This document shows, in pieces, positions 1-9,048 of a DNA stretch of 64,000 nucleotides. The notes beneath the pieces are model-generated. The model had not been told where the DNA came from. It made no database searches and saw only the letters and a program-made list of their open reading frames with translations. Every line of letters begins with the position of its first letter. Position 1 is the first letter of the stretch. The DNA comes from Shouchella oshimensis (GTDB lineage Bacteria > Bacillota > Bacilli > Bacillales > Bacillaceae_D): positions 1,631,858 to 1,695,857 of the forward strand of contig NZ_KV917380.1 in assembly GCF_002019765.1 (NCBI RefSeq), read 5' to 3'. The position numbers were made by a program, and so were the translations under genes.

Positions 1-561
1 CTCGAAGGAATCGGCGTTGAAATGACTGATCGTGGACTTGTTAAGATTGACAAGCAATGTCGTACAAATGTGAAAAACATTTATGCGATTGGTGATATCG
101 TTCCTGGTCCAGCGCTTGCACATAAAGCATCTTATGAAGCAAAAATTGCAGCTGAAGCGATTAGCGGCGAAGCGTCTGAAATTGACTATCTTGCTATTCC
201 AGCAGTATGTTTTTCTGAACCAGAGCTTGCAACAGTTGGTTATACAGAAGCAGAAGCAAAAGAAGCTGGTTATGATGCAAAAGCGGCGAAATTCCCATTT
301 GCAGCAAACGGCCGTGCGTTGTCTCTTAATGACACAGAAGGCTTCATGAAGCTTGTAACACGTAAAGAAGATGGCTTAGTTATCGGTGCTCAAATTGCAG
401 GTCCAAATGCTTCAGATATGATTGCTGAAGTAGGTCTTGCGATTGAAGCTGGTATGACTGCTGAAGATATTGCTCTTACCATTCATGCTCACCCTTCTCT
501 TGGGGAGATTACTATGGAAACAGCGGAAGTAGCCCTTGGAACACCAATACACACAATGTAA
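1..561 (+). CDS. pdhD: dihydrolipoamide dehydrogenase (E3), C-terminal part, cut by window start
   Basis: The frame is open from base 1 (Leu-Glu-Gly), so the 5' end lies outside the window; 186 codons remain. E3 reoxidises dihydrolipoyl groups of the pyruvate dehydrogenase complex with FAD and NAD+. Visible are the second FAD-contact motif YAIGDIV (about residues 28-34 of the fragment) followed by ALAHKASYE, and the C-terminal dimerisation domain with the catalytic His-Glu dyad motif HAHPSLGE (about 162-169). The speA-ykt genes found further on fit the pdh neighbourhood of Bacillus, which is why pdhD is preferred to the branched-chain E3 paralogue. An intrinsic terminator follows directly, so pdhD ends its operon. 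Confidence 0.93.
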   Translation, partial: LEGIGVEMTDRGLVKIDKQCRTNVKNIYAIGDIVPGPALAHKASYEAKIAAEAISGEASEIDYLAIPAVCFSEPELATVGYTEAEAKEAGYDAKAAKFPFAANGRALSLNDTEGFMKLVTRKEDGLVIGAQIAGPNASDMIAEVGLAIEAGMTAEDIALTIHAHPSLGEITMETAEVALGTPIHTM

Positions 562-570
562 TACATTCAT

Positions 571-610
571 TACCCCTTATGTGATTTCGATCATAATAAG
601 GGGTTTTTTT
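571..610 (+). terminator. intrinsic terminator after pdhD
   Basis: An 8-bp GC-rich stem (CCCCTTAT at 573-580 with ATAAGGGG at 596-603) is followed by seven T. It separates pdhD from the peptide transporter operon. Confidence 0.88.
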
Positions 611-652
611 ATGTGTTAAAAAAATAATGTAAGAAATCCTTTCAAAAAAAGA

Positions 653-680
653 TTGGCAAACGGTTAATGTGTGCTATAAT
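653..680 (+). promoter_or_regulatory. sigma-A promoter of the app-like operon
   Basis: TTGGCA (653-658), 16-bp spacer and a perfect TATAAT (675-680) with a TGn extension (672-674). The first gene starts 39 bases downstream. Confidence 0.75.
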
Positions 681-718
681 TATCAAAAAATTAGCAAATT
701 AAATTAACGGAGGTACAG

Positions 719-1738
719 ATGGGAAAGCCGTTACTAGAGCTGAAGAATGTTAAGACCTATTTTCAAGTGAACAAGCATCGTCTCGTTAAAGCTGTAGATG
801 ACGTTAGTTTCCACATTGACCAGAATGAAGTTGTCGCTTTAGTAGGAGAGTCCGGTAGTGGAAAAAGTATGACGTCCATGTCCATTATGGGTTTAGTAGA
901 CTCACCGGGAAAAGTGACAGGCGCCATTACGTTAAATGGTACTGACTTAAATACGTTGTCTGCTAAAAAACTAGACAAGTTTCGTGGGAAAGACATTGCG
1001 ATGATTTTTCAAGAGCCAATGACCTCATTAAACCCTGTGTTCTCAGTCGGAAATCAGATTATTGAAACAATCCGAAAGCATACGAATGTGTCGAAGAATC
1101 AGGCGAAAAAACGTGCAATTGAATTATTAAAGCTTGTTGGTTTTAGCAGGGCTGAAGAAAGCTTAACAGAATTCCCACATCAACTTTCTGGGGGAATGAG
1201 ACAGCGTGTCATGATCGCTATGGCTATGTCTTGTAACCCGAAGCTATTAATTGCAGACGAGCCTACAACTGCTTTAGATGTAACCATTCAACAGCAGATT
1301 TTAGATCTCATGATTAAAGTGAAAAATGAGTTTCAATCTTCTATTCTATTAATTACCCATGATCTAGGAGTCGTAGCGGAAACAGCGGATCGAGTACTTG
1401 TGATGTACGGAGGACAAATTGTGGAAGAGGCACCTGCTTATGAATTGTTTACAAGCCCAAGTCACCCTTATACTCAAGGTCTGTTAAAAAGTATGCCAAA
1501 TTTAGAGGACGATAAGGAACGTTTAGAGGCGATAAGAGGGATGGTTCCACCAGCTCATCAATTTCCTTCTGGATGTCGATTCGCATCAAGGTGCGATTAT
1601 GCAACCGATGTCTGCAACGACGTTTTGCCGGAATTAGTTAAGACCGAAGGGGCACGTAAAGTTCGCTGTCTTATGTATCAAGAAGGTTCATTAACGCCTA
1701 ACGAACAACGTCTTCAGGAGAGAGAGGTTCATTCATGA
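719..1738 (+). CDS. appD: peptide ABC transporter ATP-binding protein (AppD/OppD/DppD family)
   Basis: One of two cytoplasmic ATPases powering uptake of oligopeptides (or another substrate of this family). Walker A GESGSGKS lies at residues 43-50, the ABC signature LSGGM at 156-160 and Walker B LLIADEP at 176-182. The C-terminal extension carries the cysteine-rich oligopeptide-transporter region (two Cys spaced five to six residues apart, then more). Length 339 aa is usual. The ATG has a strong GGAGGT eight bases upstream region (708-713). The stop codon overlaps the next start (ATGA). The order D-F-A-B-C equals the B. subtilis app operon, whereas opp is A-B-C-D-F; the symbol rests on that order and substrate is not proven. 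Confidence 0.88.
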   Translation: MGKPLLELKNVKTYFQVNKHRLVKAVDDVSFHIDQNEVVALVGESGSGKSMTSMSIMGLVDSPGKVTGAITLNGTDLNTLSAKKLDKFRGKDIAMIFQEPMTSLNPVFSVGNQIIETIRKHTNVSKNQAKKRAIELLKLVGFSRAEESLTEFPHQLSGGMRQRVMIAMAMSCNPKLLIADEPTTALDVTIQQQILDLMIKVKNEFQSSILLITHDLGVVAETADRVLVMYGGQIVEEAPAYELFTSPSHPYTQGLLKSMPNLEDDKERLEAIRGMVPPAHQFPSGCRFASRCDYATDVCNDVLPELVKTEGARKVRCLMYQEGSLTPNEQRLQEREVHS

Positions 1739-2718
1739 AGGATGTCCTAATAGAAGCGAAAGACATACAAATGTACTTTCCGATCAAACAAGGTGTCATA
1801 AAACGAACCGTTGGACATATAAAGGCAGTAGATGGAATTTCTCTAAAAATTTACGAAGGTGAATCCCTTGGTATTGTTGGTGAGTCAGGTTCAGGTAAAT
1901 CAACATTAGGTAGAATCCTTTTACAACTTCAAAATCAAACCAACGGTGATGTTTTTTACAAGGGAGAGAAAATTTCAGGTATCTCAAATCGAAAATTAAG
2001 ACCGTTTCGCCGAGATATGCAAATGGTGTTTCAAGATCCGTATGCTTCACTAAATCCTAGAATGAGCATAGGTGAATTAATTGAGGAACCGCTTTTAGTA
2101 CATAAAACAGTTGCAACAAAAGCGGAGCGAAAAAAAAGAGCAGAAGAATTACTCGAAACGGTTGGTCTTCCAAAACAGTCATACGATAAATACCCACATG
2201 AATTTTCCGGGGGCCAGCGGCAGCGTATTGGAATTGCAAGAGCATTAAGTACAAAACCTAGCCTCATTATCGGAGATGAACCTGTTTCTGCCTTAGATGT
2301 ATCTATACAATCGCAAGTATTAAATTTAATGAAAGACTTACAAGATGAATTTAAGCTTACATATATATTTATCGCTCATGACTTAAGTGTCGTAAAGCAT
2401 ATTAGTACGAGAGTGGCCGTTATGTATCTAGGTCGTATTGTTGAAGTGGCTACAAAAAAAGATCTGTATGAAGGGAAGTTGCATCCGTACACGGAAGCAT
2501 TAATTTCAGCTGTACCATCCACAGACGTTACGCAAAAGAAGCAAAAAATTACGTTAACAGGTGAATTGCCAAGTCCTGCAAATCCGCCTGTAGGCTGTGC
2601 ATTTCATACGAGATGTCCACACGTACATGATCGTTGCAAACAAGAAAGACCGGATTTAGTTGAATACAAACCAGAACATTTTGTTGCTTGTCACTTGTAT
2701 ACAGAAAAAAGCGAATAA
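1735..2718 (+). CDS. appF: peptide ABC transporter ATP-binding protein (AppF/OppF family)
   Basis: Second ATPase of the importer, forming a heterodimer with the preceding protein at the inner face of the membrane. Walker A GESGSGKS is at residues 49-56, the signature FSGGQ near 157-161 and Walker B LIIGDEP near 177-183. The C-terminal domain ends in a Cys motif (GCAFHTRCPHVHDRC) typical of peptide and nickel ABC ATPases. Its ATG overlaps the appD stop by four bases, indicating translational coupling. 327 aa is the normal length. Confidence 0.88.
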   Translation: MKDVLIEAKDIQMYFPIKQGVIKRTVGHIKAVDGISLKIYEGESLGIVGESGSGKSTLGRILLQLQNQTNGDVFYKGEKISGISNRKLRPFRRDMQMVFQDPYASLNPRMSIGELIEEPLLVHKTVATKAERKKRAEELLETVGLPKQSYDKYPHEFSGGQRQRIGIARALSTKPSLIIGDEPVSALDVSIQSQVLNLMKDLQDEFKLTYIFIAHDLSVVKHISTRVAVMYLGRIVEVATKKDLYEGKLHPYTEALISAVPSTDVTQKKQKITLTGELPSPANPPVGCAFHTRCPHVHDRCKQERPDLVEYKPEHFVACHLYTEKSE

Positions 2719-2798
2719 ATTGAACTTTTTAAGGGGGGTGAGGCTTCTACATATGAACGTCTTACCAGCAGGTGAATGAAAAAATAGGGGGAAGATGA

Positions 2799-4547
2799 AT
2801 GAAAAAGAAGCCGTTTTACACATTTTTAGCAACAGCTGTGTTTGCCACAGCACTCGTCGCTTGTAATGGGGGAGATACAGATACTGGTACAGATGACGGG
2901 GGAAGCGATGGCGGAGACGCAGGGGAAGTCGAGGGTGGAAATGTTAATTTAGCCATGTTTTCACCACCTGATAACTTATTTAACCCCATTTTTTATACGT
3001 CCTTATACGATGCTCATATATTAGACATTACCCATGAAAGCCTTGTACAGCAAAATGAAGAATTTGAATTTATACCGGAGTTAGCGGAAGACTGGGAATT
3101 TAGCGATGACAATACAGAATTGACCTATTATTTACGCGAAGATGTAAAGTGGCATGATGGAGAAGATTTTACTGCAGATGACGTTGTGTTTACATTTACC
3201 GCTATGGCTGATCCAGATTATGCGGGTGCTGGAGGAATTAGACAAAACTACGTTAATACACTTACTGGCTACGAGGAGTATGTAAGTGGTGATGCAGATG
3301 CGTTTCCTGGAGTAGAGAAAATTGATGAGTACACTGTTAAATTTATCTTCGATACACCTAGCGTGAAAGCATTAGCAGATACAGCGATGGCGATTCTTCC
3401 TGAGCATGTGTTTGCCGATGTGGAAGTTGGAGATATGGCTTCGCATAGTGCCTCTATCAACCCAGGTGAAATTATTGGAACAGGTCCATTCCAATTAACT
3501 GAAGCTTTAGAGAATGAGCAGTATGTATTAACAGCTAATGAAGATTACTACCTAGGTGCACCTAAATTAGACTCTATTACGTGGAATATTGTTTCAGCTT
3601 CTGTAGCAGCTGGAATGCTTGAACAAGGGGAACTTGATTACGTTCCAAGAGACTTCCCGGCAGCTGATGTTGCAACAATTGAAGGAAACGATTCATTAAC
3701 AATTGAAGAACAACCACAACTTGGTTACCAGTACCTTGGATTTAAAGTGAATCATGGTCCGAATGATCGTTTAACGGATCGTGATAGTTGGGAACCAAAT
3801 GAAAAGCTTCAAGATGTTGAATTTAGACAAGCGATTGTGCATGCTATTGATCGTCAATCCTTTGTTGATGGATTTTTACGTGGACATGGTGAAGTGTTAG
3901 ATGCGCCGTTCCCTGAAGCTTCATGGGCGTATAACCCAGATGCTGTTGAAGGGCTAGCATATGACCCAGAGCTAGCAGAACAAAAACTAGCTGATGCTGG
4001 CTACGAAGATGTAGACGGTGATGGTTTTGTAGAAGATCCAGATGGAAACGATCTTGTTATTAATGTGGATTATCCAGTTGGAAACCCGGTTCGGGAACAG
4101 GTAGCGCCAGTCATTAAGGAACAATTAGAAGCGGTTGGTATTCAAGTAAACTTAAATACACCACGTGAAGCGCCAGCACATTTTGACCTCATTGAACAAA
4201 ATGATAATGACTTAGATTTGTTCTTGGCAGGCTGGTCTCTCTCATCAGGTGACCCAGATCCATGGCCAATCAATGGTGGAACAGCAGGCTATAACTATTC
4301 TCGTTTCTATGATGAAGCACAGGAAGAACTATTAGAAGAAGCGGTTGATCCTGAATTAGCATTTGATAATCAAGAATTTAGACGTGAAAAATATGGAGAG
4401 TGGGCTCAGCTTTATATCGATAACGCATATACAGTGCCACTTTACGCTGAAAGTGAAATCCATGTTTTTAATAACCGTGTTCAAGGCCTAACTATTAAGC
4501 CGTTCACATTTAAAGACGATACCCACGAATGGTATCTTTCAGAATAG
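2799..4547 (+). CDS. appA: peptide-binding lipoprotein of the ABC transporter (family 5 solute-binding protein)
   Basis: Extracytoplasmic receptor that captures the peptide and delivers it to the permease. Residues 1-21 are a lipoprotein signal with lipobox LVAC and lipidated Cys22, followed by a Gly/Asp/Glu-rich linker (about 23-45). The mature part shows typical family-5 features, for example an ELAEDWEFSDD stretch and WHDGEDFTADDV. It is 582 aa and very acidic. The ATG at 2799 is served by AGGGGGA at about 2785-2791. An 80-base gap separates it from appF. It resembles AppA/OppA/DppA; ligand preference cannot be read from sequence. Confidence 0.88.
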   Translation: MKKKPFYTFLATAVFATALVACNGGDTDTGTDDGGSDGGDAGEVEGGNVNLAMFSPPDNLFNPIFYTSLYDAHILDITHESLVQQNEEFEFIPELAEDWEFSDDNTELTYYLREDVKWHDGEDFTADDVVFTFTAMADPDYAGAGGIRQNYVNTLTGYEEYVSGDADAFPGVEKIDEYTVKFIFDTPSVKALADTAMAILPEHVFADVEVGDMASHSASINPGEIIGTGPFQLTEALENEQYVLTANEDYYLGAPKLDSITWNIVSASVAAGMLEQGELDYVPRDFPAADVATIEGNDSLTIEEQPQLGYQYLGFKVNHGPNDRLTDRDSWEPNEKLQDVEFRQAIVHAIDRQSFVDGFLRGHGEVLDAPFPEASWAYNPDAVEGLAYDPELAEQKLADAGYEDVDGDGFVEDPDGNDLVINVDYPVGNPVREQVAPVIKEQLEAVGIQVNLNTPREAPAHFDLIEQNDNDLDLFLAGWSLSSGDPDPWPINGGTAGYNYSRFYDEAQEELLEEAVDPELAFDNQEFRREKYGEWAQLYIDNAYTVPLYAESEIHVFNNRVQGLTIKPFTFKDDTHEWYLSE

Positions 4548-4556
4548 GTTATGGAG

Positions 4557-4592
4557 TGAAGCAGCTTTACTAAGCTGCTTCAACTTTCTTTC
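4557..4592 (+). promoter_or_regulatory. hairpin between binding-protein and permease genes
   Basis: A perfect 11-bp stem (4557-4567 with 4572-4582) closes a TACT loop and is followed by a T-rich but interrupted tract. This is likely a weak terminator or a 3' mRNA stabiliser, which would let the binding protein be made in excess over the permeases. That role is inferred from similar operons. Confidence 0.6.
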
Positions 4593-4619
4593 ATTTTGGT
4601 TTAAAAAGAGGTGGCCTAC

Positions 4620-5585
4620 GTGCTCAAATATATTTTAAGGCGCATAATACAATTTATCCCAATGGTTTTTTTTCTTACTGTCATTGTTTTCTTGTTTGCC
4701 TATTTGGCGCCTGGAGATGCTTTAAGTGGGGAAGCCATTGATCCCAATACACCACGAGAAGTAATTGAGGAACGGCGAGCTGCATTAGGATTAAATGATC
4801 CGATACATATTCAATACTGGAATTGGCTAAGAAGAGCGGTAACTGGAGATTTAGGGATGTCAACCCATTTCACAGGGCGTTCCGTTAGCGAATTAATTTC
4901 ACAGCGATTGGGGAATACGTTTTATTTAGGCGCTTTTGCCTTATTTGTAACCTTAATCGTCTCGGTCCCAATCGGAATTTATTCAGCAAGAAAAAAATAC
5001 TCTGTATTAGACTACGCGGCTACTTCATTTGCGTTTGTAGGATTAGCAACGCCAAACTTTTTTGCAGGGTTATTAGCGATCTATGTATTTTCATTTGGAC
5101 TTGGATGGTTTCCAACCCAAGGATCGATTGGTTCACCAGGTTTAACAGGTTTTGAAGCATTTATTAGTCGAATTCAACACCTTGTCTTACCTGGTGTTAC
5201 ACTTGGACTCTCAAGTACGGCAATCTTTATGCGCTATATGAGATCGGAAATGCTCGATATAAAGGGAAGTGACTTTATCCGTACAGCACGTGCAAAAGGG
5301 ATTGGGGCAAATTCTGTTTTGTACAAGCATACGTTACGAAATGCGATGATACCAATTGTCACTTTGCTTGGGATGGAAATTGGCATGCTGCTAAGTGGTG
5401 CGTTTATCGTTGAAACCGTATTTAATTATCCTGGTATAGGGACCTTGTTCCTGTCTGGTATGTCTAATCGAGATTATCCTGTTATTATGGCAGTGAATTT
5501 ACTCATTGGGTTATCTGTTTTAATAGGAAATTTATTGGCGGATATTTTTTATGCGGTCATTGACCCACGTATTCGACTTGATTGA
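4620..5585 (+). CDS. appB: peptide ABC transporter permease (AppB/OppB/DppB family)
   Basis: Integral membrane subunit forming half of the translocation path. It starts with a positively charged segment and a transmembrane helix (ILRRIIQFIPMVFF), then has about five further helices and the cytoplasmic EAA loop DFIRTARAKGIG, which contacts the ATPases. An in-frame GTG at 4611 would extend it by three residues, but GAGGTGG at 4608-4614 sits correctly for the GTG at 4620, so that start was chosen (321 aa). Thirteen bases separate it from the next gene. Confidence 0.88.
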   Translation: MLKYILRRIIQFIPMVFFLTVIVFLFAYLAPGDALSGEAIDPNTPREVIEERRAALGLNDPIHIQYWNWLRRAVTGDLGMSTHFTGRSVSELISQRLGNTFYLGAFALFVTLIVSVPIGIYSARKKYSVLDYAATSFAFVGLATPNFFAGLLAIYVFSFGLGWFPTQGSIGSPGLTGFEAFISRIQHLVLPGVTLGLSSTAIFMRYMRSEMLDIKGSDFIRTARAKGIGANSVLYKHTLRNAMIPIVTLLGMEIGMLLSGAFIVETVFNYPGIGTLFLSGMSNRDYPVIMAVNLLIGLSVLIGNLLADIFYAVIDPRIRLD

Positions 5586-5597
5586 GGTGAGTGAAGA

Positions 5598-6509
5598 ATG
5601 GAACCGAGATTAAACGAAACACCTGATATTGCCCCTACACTACCGAATGTAACTGAGGAGAAAAGTGTGAGTCCAACAAGGCTTGCCTTCCGCCGTTTCC
5701 GAAAAAATAAATTAGCAATCGTAGGCATTGTGTTTTTAAGTATAATGATTGTCATTGCTATTTTTGCAGATGTCATTGCTACTCATGATCCAACTGCTTC
5801 ACAATTAACAAAAATTGAAGCAAGAGCGGATAGCGAGAATTGGTTGGGAACCGACGGGTCAGGTCGAGATAATTTTTCTAGACTAGTATATGGAGCAAGA
5901 ATTTCCCTTACGGTAGGATTTTTTGCAATGTTATTTACTGTTCTTATTGGGGGAACGCTAGGATCAATTGCAGGTTATTATGGGGGAAAAGTAGATTCTC
6001 TTATCATGCGTATGACGGATATTGTGTTGATTTTCCCGTTTATTTTATTGTTTATGACGATCGTGGCTATTCTTGAGCGAACAACAGTCCCAATCTTTAT
6101 AATGGTTATCGCTATTACTTCTTGGCCGCAAATCTGTCGTATTTTGCGAGGGACGTTTATGTCAATTCGAGAGAAAGAATACGTATTAAGTGCTAGAAGC
6201 ATAGGTTGTTCCGATGCTCGAATTATTCGTAAGCATTTCTTGCCAAATGCGGTAGGTCCAATTATTGTGAGTGCTACCATTATTATGGCCACAATGATCG
6301 TAGCTGAATCTGCTTTAAGCTTTATTGGATTTGGTATACCACAACCAACACCAACGTGGGGAAATATGTTAACTGAAGCGCAGAGCGTTCGATTGTTGCG
6401 TAATAATCCGGAAGCATGGTTACCTCCGGGTTTATGTATCTTGTTTACCGTACTTGCCATTAATTTCATTGGTGATGGGCTAAGGGACGCGTTTGACTCA
6501 AAAGCATAA
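5598..6509 (+). CDS. appC: peptide ABC transporter permease (AppC/OppC/DppC family)
   Basis: Second membrane subunit of the importer. A hydrophilic N-terminus of about 45 residues precedes the first membrane helix, as is usual for this subunit. The conserved segment GTDGSGRDNFSRLVYGARISL and the EAA loop EYVLSARSIGCSDARII are present. 303 aa. GAGGTGAG lies just upstream of the ATG. It is the last gene of the operon and is closed by a strong bidirectional terminator. Confidence 0.88.
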   Translation: MEPRLNETPDIAPTLPNVTEEKSVSPTRLAFRRFRKNKLAIVGIVFLSIMIVIAIFADVIATHDPTASQLTKIEARADSENWLGTDGSGRDNFSRLVYGARISLTVGFFAMLFTVLIGGTLGSIAGYYGGKVDSLIMRMTDIVLIFPFILLFMTIVAILERTTVPIFIMVIAITSWPQICRILRGTFMSIREKEYVLSARSIGCSDARIIRKHFLPNAVGPIIVSATIIMATMIVAESALSFIGFGIPQPTPTWGNMLTEAQSVRLLRNNPEAWLPPGLCILFTVLAINFIGDGLRDAFDSKA

Positions 6510-6518
6510 GCCTTTGTA

Positions 6519-6552
6519 TTAAAAAGATAAGTGTGGGCACTTATCTTTTTAA
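6519..6552. terminator. bidirectional terminator between appC and the Slp-like gene
   Basis: A perfect 15-bp stem (6519-6533 with 6538-6552), loop TGGG, with T-runs on both strands. It serves the convergent genes and overlaps the stop codon of the minus-strand gene. Confidence 0.85.
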
Positions 6553-6935
6553 TTTGTCACGGCGTTGGTAATAGCGAGAACGAGCTGTTCAAATTCTTGC
6601 TTTCCTGATATTCGGAGTAGTTCCTCTTCTCCTTTATAAATAAGTAAGCTTGGAAAATGTTCAATATTGTAATAAGAGATAGGGCGCATATCCGTAGATT
6701 CTTTAAAAATAAGCTCTTGAAAAGAAAACGCTTCATTTTCTTGTGAATATTGAATAGCACGATAATAAGTACGTTCTTTAGATAGTTCATCTGTATCAGA
6801 AAACAAAATAAGGGTGATGTCATCATGCCCAATGGAATGGGATTTTCCAGTTGTTAGAAAAGAAGTCGATGTCAAAATAAATACAAGGATGATCGCGCTA
6901 AACAAGACAACGAATAAGAGGTGATGTGTCTTCAT
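6549..6935 (-). CDS. small membrane-anchored protein, Slp-like, thioredoxin-like fold without cysteines
   Basis: The frame is open further upstream, but the ATG at 6935 has AAGGAG nine bases before it and starts directly with a membrane helix (about residues 5-26), giving 128 aa. The outer domain, roughly residues 35-125, has the alternating strand/helix look of a thioredoxin fold (ITLILFSDT, then FPSLLIYKGEEELLRISG) but contains no cysteine, so it is not a redox enzyme. Its place between pdhD and speA is that of slp (small peptidoglycan-associated lipoprotein) in B. subtilis. Unlike a lipoprotein, it has no lipobox Cys. Orthology to Slp is inferred from position and size only. Confidence 0.6.
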   Translation of the reverse strand: MKTHHLLFVVLFSAIILVFILTSTSFLTTGKSHSIGHDDITLILFSDTDELSKERTYYRAIQYSQENEAFSFQELIFKESTDMRPISYYNIEHFPSLLIYKGEEELLRISGKQEFEQLVLAITNAVTN

Positions 6936-7063
6936 TCTGACAGACTCCTTTATCAGTAATTTCCATTTGTACTCTTTACCCACCATTTATAGGAAAAAAA
7001 CGTCCATTTATTAATCTTTTTACGGTTTTGTTAAGGAGGGGAAGTAACGTTTACGTTCAACAC

Positions 7064-7108
7064 ATAAAAAAGCCGCCTTACAGATCAAGAAAGATCTTGT
7101 AAGGCGAC
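7064..7108 (-). terminator. terminator of the BCCT transporter gene
   Basis: Read on the minus strand, an approximately 14-bp stem with one bulged base (7093-7108 region with 7073-7086) is followed by a run of T. It lies just after the transporter stop codon. Confidence 0.8.
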
Positions 7109-7128
7109 CACGATTCCAAATTCCAAAG

Positions 7129-8778
7129 TTAGTTTTTCTTCTTCTTGTTTGATTCCATCTCTTCATTGTTTTTTTGAAGACGACGACGTTCTTTTTTTAA
7201 TAGCTGCTGTTCACGTTTAACTCGCTCACGATCATTACGAAGCGCAAGACGTTCTTGGCGTAATCGTTCTCGGTTCACGTTCAACGTTTCTTTTTCATTT
7301 CGTAGTTCCTTAAAGAGCGAAACAATCATGAGAATGATAATAATTGCAAATGGAAACGCCCCGATAATGGATGCAGTTTGTAAAGCATCTAAACCTTCTT
7401 CACTTGTAACGAGGAGTACGCCAGCTGTACCAGCAATAATAAGACCCCAAATTAATTTTACAGCATTTGGAGGATTTAAATTACCTCCTGTTGTTTGCAT
7501 GCCTAGTACAACCGTTGCTGAGTCAGCAGATGTAATAAAGAAGGATGCAATCAATAGAACAGTAATTAACGCAACGAAGAAGGTGAGTGGAAATTGTTCA
7601 AGTAAAGCAAATAAAGCCATTTCCGTTCCGCCTGCGTCCATTTGTTCATAGAGGCCGCCACCGCGATTCTCGAAGTAAATGCTTGAGCCGCCGAATACGC
7701 TAAACCAAAATGCCCCAAACAGTGAAGGCAAGGCAATAACGCCAATAACGAATTCGCGAATGGTACGTCCACGAGATACCCGTGCAATAAACGCTCCAAC
7801 AAATGGTGACCAAGAAATCCACCATGCCCAGTAGAATAGCGTCCAGTCTTGTACCCAAGAAGAGTCTGGATCATAAACATCCATACTGAAGCTCATACCA
7901 AAGAAGTTTTGCACGTAGCTTCCAATACCTTGTGTAAATACGCCCATAATATAGCTAGTTGGTCCAAGTAGAAGTATAAAAGCCATCAATAGTATGGCAA
8001 GACGTACATTCAGATTACTTAAGATGCGAATCCCTTTATCAATTCCTGTAGTTGCAGAAATAGAAAATAGAATAGTAACAATTAAAATAACAACAATTTG
8101 AAAAATATTGTAGTCAATGCTTCCCAAGGAAGGGAATAAATAAATAAGACCAGCTGTAATTTGTGCAGCTCCAAACCCTAAAGATGTAGCTGTTCCAAAG
8201 ATCGTTGCGAAAACAACAAATACGTCAATGGTTTTTCCGATTGGACCAGTAACGCGATGCCCAATTAAAGGACGAAAGGTAGAGCTAAAGAGTGCCGGTT
8301 CATCTTTTCGATATTGAAAGTAAGCAAGTGTTAACGCGACAACAGCGTATATGGCCCAAGGATGAATTCCCCAGTGAAATATAGAATAGCGCATCGCTTC
8401 TGCTGCGGCTTGCTGTGTAGCTGGGTCGGCAGAAGCAGGTGTGAAATAATGAGATAATGGCTCTGCGGAACCCCAGAAGACAAGACCGATTCCCATACCA
8501 GCAGTAAATAAAAATGCGAACCAAGTTAAATATGTATATTCTGGTTTCTCATCAGGCTTCCCTAAGCGAATACTACCAAATGGGCTTACGATTAAATAAA
8601 TACCGACAGCTACGTAGAAGGTTGCTGAAAGTAAGTAAAACCATCCTAGTTCGGTTGAGATAAATCCTTGAATTCTTTCGGTTACATTTAGCATATTTTC
8701 TGGAAAAACAACACCCCAAAAAATGAATGCAAGTGCAACAATGACTGAAATATAAAATACGGACGTTGTTTGCTTCAT
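7129..8778 (-). CDS. BCCT-family compatible-solute transporter (OpuD/BetP type)
   Basis: Secondary transporter for betaine, choline or carnitine, likely sodium-coupled and used in osmoprotection. Twelve hydrophobic segments are recognisable, and the family signature GMGIGLVFWGSAEPL lies near residues 94-108. The Trp-rich segment FYWAWWISWSPFVG in the eighth helix is also characteristic of BCCT carriers. The C-terminal 60 residues are extremely charged (Arg/Lys/Glu repeats) and probably form a cytoplasmic coiled coil, as the osmosensing tail does in BetP. Length 549 aa. The gene stands alone, with its own terminator; the substrate cannot be assigned. Confidence 0.87.
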   Translation of the reverse strand: MKQTTSVFYISVIVALAFIFWGVVFPENMLNVTERIQGFISTELGWFYLLSATFYVAVGIYLIVSPFGSIRLGKPDEKPEYTYLTWFAFLFTAGMGIGLVFWGSAEPLSHYFTPASADPATQQAAAEAMRYSIFHWGIHPWAIYAVVALTLAYFQYRKDEPALFSSTFRPLIGHRVTGPIGKTIDVFVVFATIFGTATSLGFGAAQITAGLIYLFPSLGSIDYNIFQIVVILIVTILFSISATTGIDKGIRILSNLNVRLAILLMAFILLLGPTSYIMGVFTQGIGSYVQNFFGMSFSMDVYDPDSSWVQDWTLFYWAWWISWSPFVGAFIARVSRGRTIREFVIGVIALPSLFGAFWFSVFGGSSIYFENRGGGLYEQMDAGGTEMALFALLEQFPLTFFVALITVLLIASFFITSADSATVVLGMQTTGGNLNPPNAVKLIWGLIIAGTAGVLLVTSEEGLDALQTASIIGAFPFAIIIILMIVSLFKELRNEKETLNVNRERLRQERLALRNDRERVKREQQLLKKERRRLQKNNEEMESNKKKKN

Positions 8779-9048
8779 AGTGATTGTCTACCTTTCCAAA
8801 GAAATTTCATTTTTAAGCAAGACAAAATCATAGCATACATTTTTTCAATGTGCCAGTCGCCTCGATTGTAACAACAGTTATTAATACCCTACCACAGCAA
8901 GTCATAAACGCCTTTTTAGTATAGGAGAAGAAAATTATTTTATGCATTTGACGGTTTGATGAATATTGGCCTTTCCCCTTTTTATGCTGTCGAAATAAGG
9001 AAGAAAATGTTACGATGAGACAAGAAATTGTTGAGAGGGGTCTATGAA

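Noticed and set aside
2753..2779. Eight-codon ORF with a G-rich tract upstream, before the appA gene
   Set aside because: The ribosome-site-like tract is 14 bases away and nothing suggests regulation; a chance frame is more likely.
5978..6469. 163-codon frame antisense to appC
   Set aside because: Low-complexity hydrophobic shadow of the permease gene with no ribosome site.
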